Positions 59,501 through 64,000 of a stretch of DNA of 64,000 bases are shown here, one piece after another. The notes under the pieces were generated by a model. The model worked only from the letters and a program-made list of their open reading frames with translations, had not been told where the DNA came from and did no database searches. Every line of letters starts with the position of its first letter. Positions within the stretch are counted from its first letter, which is position 1. Location: contig NC_068356.1 in assembly GCF_020536995.1 (NCBI RefSeq), forward strand, positions 23,665,809-23,729,808, written 5' to 3'. The translations under genes were made by a program, and so were the position numbers. Origin of the DNA: Dreissena polymorpha (lineage: Eukaryota; Mollusca; Bivalvia; Myida; Dreissenidae).

Positions 59501-61249
59501 TGATAATTAACAGCAAACGATGAATGTTTTTGACACCCATTTTATTTCAAGTATGCATGCAAAGCCGAATAAAATCGAGAGGGTCCGCTATATACGCTGT
59601 TTCATCATAAATTTAACACCCTTGCTGTGTTATAAACAAGAGCTGAAATAGTTAATTTATTAAGATTTATTTATAATAAGCTTTATTGATATGTTTCGTG
59701 AACAAAATACTACAATATATCATAAAAAATATAATAATCATGGCAAAGGAAATTCAATGGCCGGTTTCTAAACAAAAGCATAATCGCCAAGACCGTAGCA
59801 TCAGTTCAGTGCGTTAGGAACTCGCGCTACTTTCTTCCGCCTTCATTCCTTAATTACTTTCGTTTTTAAACAATTTTTTTTTCTATCGTATACAGAATTC
59901 TATTCTCCTAAGCAAGATGTAATTTTTAAAACTGAACTCCAAATATAAACGCTACAAATTGGTATTAAGTACGAACATGTCAACCGTAAATCTAGATTCT
60001 AAAACTCCAAAACGGTATGATGTTTGCAAAAGTTAAAGTTATAACTCACCGGGCTGTCGAAATCAGAAGAACGCTACAAATTGGTATTAAGTACGAACAT
60101 GTCAACCGTAAATCTAGATTCTAAAACTCCAAAACGGTATGATATTTGAAAAAGTTAAAGTTATAACTCGCCGGGCTGTCGAAATCAGAAGAACGCTACA
60201 AATTGGTATTAAGTACGAACATGTCAACCGTAAATCTAGATTCTAAAACTCCAAAACGGTATGATATTTGAAAAAGTTAAAGTTATAACTCGCCGGGCTG
60301 TCGAAATCAGAAGAAAAACTTAATATATATTTATATATCTGTTTACTACGTAACGTAAGCTTTCTAATGATATATAATTTGTCAAAATCGGCCGAGAAAT
60401 GAAACTATAATTCAATAAAAGACGTGAGTGGGTACATCAAAATGTATAACCTCGGCGCTTCGCTGTACGCTAATTGTACAAAATCGATAGCCACAATACG
60501 GCAAAACGCGCGGTGGTAAAACATAAAATGTGTATTTCTTGTGTTTATCTCGCTATAAATCCATTAATAACAACGGGAATATACTAAAACGTATATTTTT
60601 GAAAGAGGAATTAATAAGCAACAAGATAACGTATAAACCAATAAAATCGGATGAATAGTTTTTGCATAAGATTGAATTTACTACAGTAAGGGTCAAATAC
60701 TCGATTCATCTCCTAACAATATACACTCCGTGATACAACTGGTAGTTTTAACACACACATATAGGTTCCATTTAATTTAAGAGTACAGAAAGCTAAAAAG
60801 TGATGTGGTTTGTTGTACAACAACAATTGGTTATGTGTAACCTATTCAAAAAATAATTTCGTTCAAGATAATTCAATGTAATTCTATAAACGACAAACAC
60901 ACGAAGTGTGTTGTGTATGTTTATTTTTAAAAATGTACATAAGTGGTTTAAAAGCACAATTTTTACACATTTAAGAGGTAATCGCTCACATATATGTCTA
61001 ATTAATGATAATTTTATGCATTAGCAAAGATTTAACGAGAAAAACTGAAGTTTTAGTTGAACTCAATTTGCTATAGGAAAACGACGGTAGCCGTTTAGAC
61101 GTAAGCGGGGTAGCTTACGTCTAATTATTTGGACTAATATCCGCCTACTAAATTCTGACAGGGGGGGCAGTTCTCCGCCCCTACCGATTTGCTGGGGGGG
61201 GGGGCACCTCTCCGCCACCTTTAAAATAAGGGGGCAGTTCTCCGGATTC
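56543..61249. mobile_element. 4.7-kb non-autonomous DNA element, copy B
   Basis: CAGAATAAAC duplication at 56533-56542 and 61250-61259. Structure as in copy A: terminal GGAGAACTGCCCCC motifs, inner end-motif copy near 57984, palindromes, and three 122-bp units (59948-60313). Its presence in both copies shows the insertion predates the duplication. Confidence 0.8.
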
Positions 61250-61921
61250 CAGAATAAACAAAAGGCTTCCCGAATCAAATCAAATCAAAATTTATTTATT
61301 GTCGGTATGAGGATAACAAAGGACATCGTTCCACGAACCCTGGGGAAGTTTAAAAACTCAAAATACAACACGACAACAAACAAACGCCCGAATTCAAATA
61401 CAATCCGAACCTGGATTTTCCAAACAAGTTTAACAACGTTCAGTTTTTAAATAGGTAACGTCGCGAAATCAAATTACAAATTCTAAACGAGCACTTTCAA
61501 ACGATTAAATGTCACGCAACGCGGTTCTCTTAAACTGCAACGTAGTCTCTGGTCAACAACAGCTGTTTTATAGTATGTAAGCTTTGGTCAGTATAAAATA
61601 CTGACGAGAATAAAATTCTCTGGACTCTCTAAAAACCCTTGTTAAACAAGTTCAAAACAGAAAGGGGAGATCACCACCACTTACTATAGCCTATCCTCTC
61701 CCCTGATTCAAGATCAGTGTTCTGATTGGCCAAAATGATTTGGGCGACCGTGGACCAACAGGCCTCTGTATATCTATTACACGCGTAGCCTATTTAATTA
61801 TAATTTGAAAATAAGAACTTGCAAAAATAAAAATATATAATAATTTGTAAATGCTACTTTTATGCGTCGCTTTCATCCGCATGTAAAGAACATGCTTCAA
61901 TATGTGCATTCGGTTACCAGA

Positions 61922-62034
61922 CAACTCGCCCCAAAGCCAACTCGCCCCAGGTCAAGTCGCCCCGAAAATCTGGACAAGTCGCCCCAAATATGTTGGACAA
62001 CTCGCCCCAACCGAAAGACAACTCGCCCCAAATT
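61922..62034 (+). repeat. six copies of an ACTCGCCCCA motif
   Basis: aactcgcccca or aagtcgccccg occurs six times in about 110 bp, spaced 10-30 bp. The cluster resembles subterminal repeats of a DNA transposon; no matching inverted cluster is seen inside the window. Confidence 0.7.
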
Positions 62035-62405
62035 AAATGACAGCGTGCAACGAAATATTTTGTCATATATATAAAACTCTTTGTGAAAAAAATGTATTAA
62101 ATAACATTTTTGACTTAAAGACTTAAAAAGGAATGCTGAATACACAAAACGAATAATACATGGGGAAAAAAATAATAATAGAAATGTATCATATTCATAA
62201 TTTTATTCATAATTTATAACAATTACAGACTCACGATACTAACATCAAACATTTAAAAAATATAATAATGGTAAAACATTACAAACACACAGTAACGTTC
62301 ACACACAAACAAGCTTTTCAAAAACATGGGTTGAAACATTTCCAACAATCAGAAAGACAGTTATTTTTTGTATTTCTTTGTGTATTTGTCAAATATATAA
62401 TCTAC

Positions 62406-62838
62406 CTCATAATCGCTGGTTCCACATGTTCCGCTGGCAGGAACGGTATAGACATGACCTTGCGGACAAAGGTGAATACAGTGTCGCGTTGACTGTAGGC
62501 GCTCTGTAAAATCAATGAAATACTTTATATTAGAAGTGATATGAAACATCGGCATTTGTATGTTATTTTTTTACTAGATTTATATAACGGCGAAAATTTA
62601 AATTTTCGTAAGTACAATCATAAAATTATTTATACACATCCACAATTATATTTATTACCTGGAGACCGAGGCTTTGCACGTGCCGCCATACGGCCTGGTT
62701 CCAGTGAAAGGCACATCCTTTAATTGTTGGGTCGACGAAAACTTCCCGGAGGCCCATCCACATCCCGGCTTCAAAATCGACCATGAATTCTTTCACTCGA
62801 GTTTCGTTATGGAGGATGTCCATGACGCCTTTGAAAAC
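62406..62838 (-). CDS. MULE-type transposase gene, two exons
   Basis: Exon 62659-62838 (180 bp, phase 0) encodes FMVDFEAGMWMGLREVF, then DPTIKGCAFHWNQAVWRHVQ, the D/E...GC.FHW.Q signature of the MULE (Mutator-like) transposase domain. Exon 62406-62503 (98 bp) continues in frame with SAYSQRDTVFTFVRK, then SIPFLPAEHVEPAIMR, which fits the segment after it in animal MULE proteins. Borders are ttattttccag / CAG|GTAATA and ttgattttacag / GAG|GTAGAT. Upstream and downstream exons were not found, so the gene is partial: either a domesticated MULE-derived gene or a spliced transposon remnant. Nothing seen is broken. Confidence 0.75.
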
Positions 62839-62884
62839 CTGGAAAATAATTGGAAAAATTGGACACTTTAAAGAAATAATACAT

Positions 62885-63083
62885 GAGCCGCGTTTTGAGA
62901 AAACTGGGCTTAATGCACGTAAAGTGCCATCCCAGATTAGCCTGTACAGTCCGCACAGGCTAATCAGGGATACCATAAAAGCGGAAAGTGTCGTCGCTGA
63001 TTAGCATGTGCGGACAGCTTAGGCTTATCTGGTACGACACTTTACGCACGTGCATTTAGCCCAGTTTTCTCAGAACGCGACTC
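62885..63083. mobile_element. 199-bp MITE with ACAT duplication
   Basis: Terminal inverted repeats of about 45 bp: left gagccgcgttttgagaaaac..., right (inverted) gagtcgcgttctgagaaaac..., flanked on both sides by ACAT (62881-62884, 63084-63087). Internal hairpin: agcctgtacagtccgcacaggct. No coding frame. It lies just 5' of the visible MULE exons on the minus strand. Confidence 0.8.
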
Positions 63084-63087
63084 ACAT

Positions 63088-64000
63088 TATTTACAGAATC
63101 ATACATTTGTCAGAGACAGATCGTAATGCAAACGCATCTAGTTTTAAGATCTTTAGTAAAGTACAAATTCTAGTTTCTAACTCCTGTAAAACTGTACACA
63201 ATTTGAACGCTAGTACTGTTCAATTATGCCTATTTATGCACCATAAAAGGAGAATTTTTCCCCAACAGTTAAAGACACGGCCATTTTCAGTGAACTGATA
63301 TATTGCTTGTATAAATCTATTTATCTATTTATCAATTGTCTAAAAGATAATTAAATTATTTGTGTAACTCAATTTCAGAGAACAACCTTTGACGGCTGCC
63401 GTCATTGAATTTCATACAATCGATGCCGCAACTAATTAAAAACCGTTTTCACGCCTTACATAGGAACGTCGACTAATTAAAGAATCAAATTAGGAACCGA
63501 ATTAAATAACAATTATACACATGTGTAAACGTATCTTTAAATGACACATATTTATTTATATGTTATACATGTTATTAGAGTTAAGCAGTCAAAAGTATAT
63601 TTTAAAATGCCAATATGGGTGTAAGACTCGCGTTTCTGACACCTACTGTTTGATGTTATCTATTACAGTAATTGATAGAAAACACTTATTGATTAACACG
63701 TCTGTAATTCTCAATTAAAGGTAAAGTGTAGACAACATCGGTTCATGTTTGTATCTCGGGTACGCCCTATTTATGACACATATTGATTGATGTTATTATT
63801 TACACTAATTGACACTAATGGGTAATAAACACTACCGGGGTTAATAGAAGATCTATCAATATACAAAGATTCGTGCCAAATCTGAAATTTATACTTTATT
63901 AGAACATTTTAATACAGAAAAAGATTTAATTCAAGCACGTACACAGTATCTTTAAAAAGTGTGAAGGTGGATATTCAGAAATAAGATCCATATTCGCATG
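63088..64000. other. gene-free stretch
   Basis: AT-rich sequence. No further MULE exon could be supported on either strand. Confidence 0.5.

Larger units (their letters stand above)
41041..61768. repeat. segmental duplication, copy B
   Basis: Second copy of the block at 12122-30380, in the same orientation. It is longer by about 2.1-2.5 kb because copy A lacks 41871 to about 44.3 kb. Its right border after 'ggcctctg' joins different sequence (tatatctattacacg) from copy A (gtatctcgcgcg). Confidence 0.97.

Noticed and set aside
1-64000. Retrovirus-like, LTR or Polinton-type fossils
   Set aside because: No reverse transcriptase, capsid, envelope, polymerase-B or LTR pair was recognised anywhere in the window.

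Overview
The window is eukaryotic nuclear DNA, AT-rich and gene-poor. Coding signal comes as short exons with GT..AG introns and is surrounded by dense repeats. Several repeat families look bivalve-like: elements with roughly 140-160 bp tandem cores carrying 'gaccttgacc', 'gtcatgccgggtc' and 'ggacggacgg' phrases, tRNA-derived SINEs and small hairpin MITEs. I infer a heterodont-type bivalve such as a dreissenid or venerid. Species cannot be proved from the window. I saw no retrovirus-like, Polinton-like or other virus-derived element.

Layout. 1-5.5 kb holds no gene I can support, only an inverted-repeat element and a scattered motif. 5.5-8.8 kb (minus strand) holds four exons of a monocarboxylate-transporter-like (SLC16/MFS) gene whose central loop is expanded by 16 in-frame copies of an 18-residue repeat. 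8.8-12.0 kb is repeats, hairpins and two well-bounded MITEs, ending in a GA microsatellite and a 100-N assembly gap. 12.1-30.4 kb (copy A) and 41.0-61.8 kb (copy B) are two copies of one block at a period of about 31.39 kb. They are nearly identical over 17.4 kb apart from a handful of substitutions, a 12-bp indel and simple-repeat length changes. The 10.7 kb between them (30.4-41.0 kb) holds a decayed plus-strand zinc-finger gene with a tyrosine-recombinase-like helical region, SINE pieces and core-repeat elements. 61.8-64 kb holds two exons of a MULE-type transposase gene (minus strand) and a MITE.

The most interesting object is the minus-strand gene in each copy of the duplication (A 14961-25141; B 46324-56526). 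I could chain 11 exons with in-phase GT..AG junctions. In order they encode an SGNH-hydrolase-like domain (Ser block, GSND block, DGLH block), a basic linker, a C2H2 zinc finger, a duplicated 28-residue acidic segment ending in a perfect 2A/StopGo-like motif (DVELNPGP), and a single 1.3-kb exon with a KDZ-like (YDFAC...EQFN) transposase domain. The 2A exon ends exactly at the final Pro codon, so a ribosome-skipping event would release the SGNH/zinc-finger part from the transposase part. A 4.7-kb non-autonomous DNA element with a clear 10-bp target duplication sits in the polypyrimidine tract just upstream of the first recognisable SGNH exon, in both copies.
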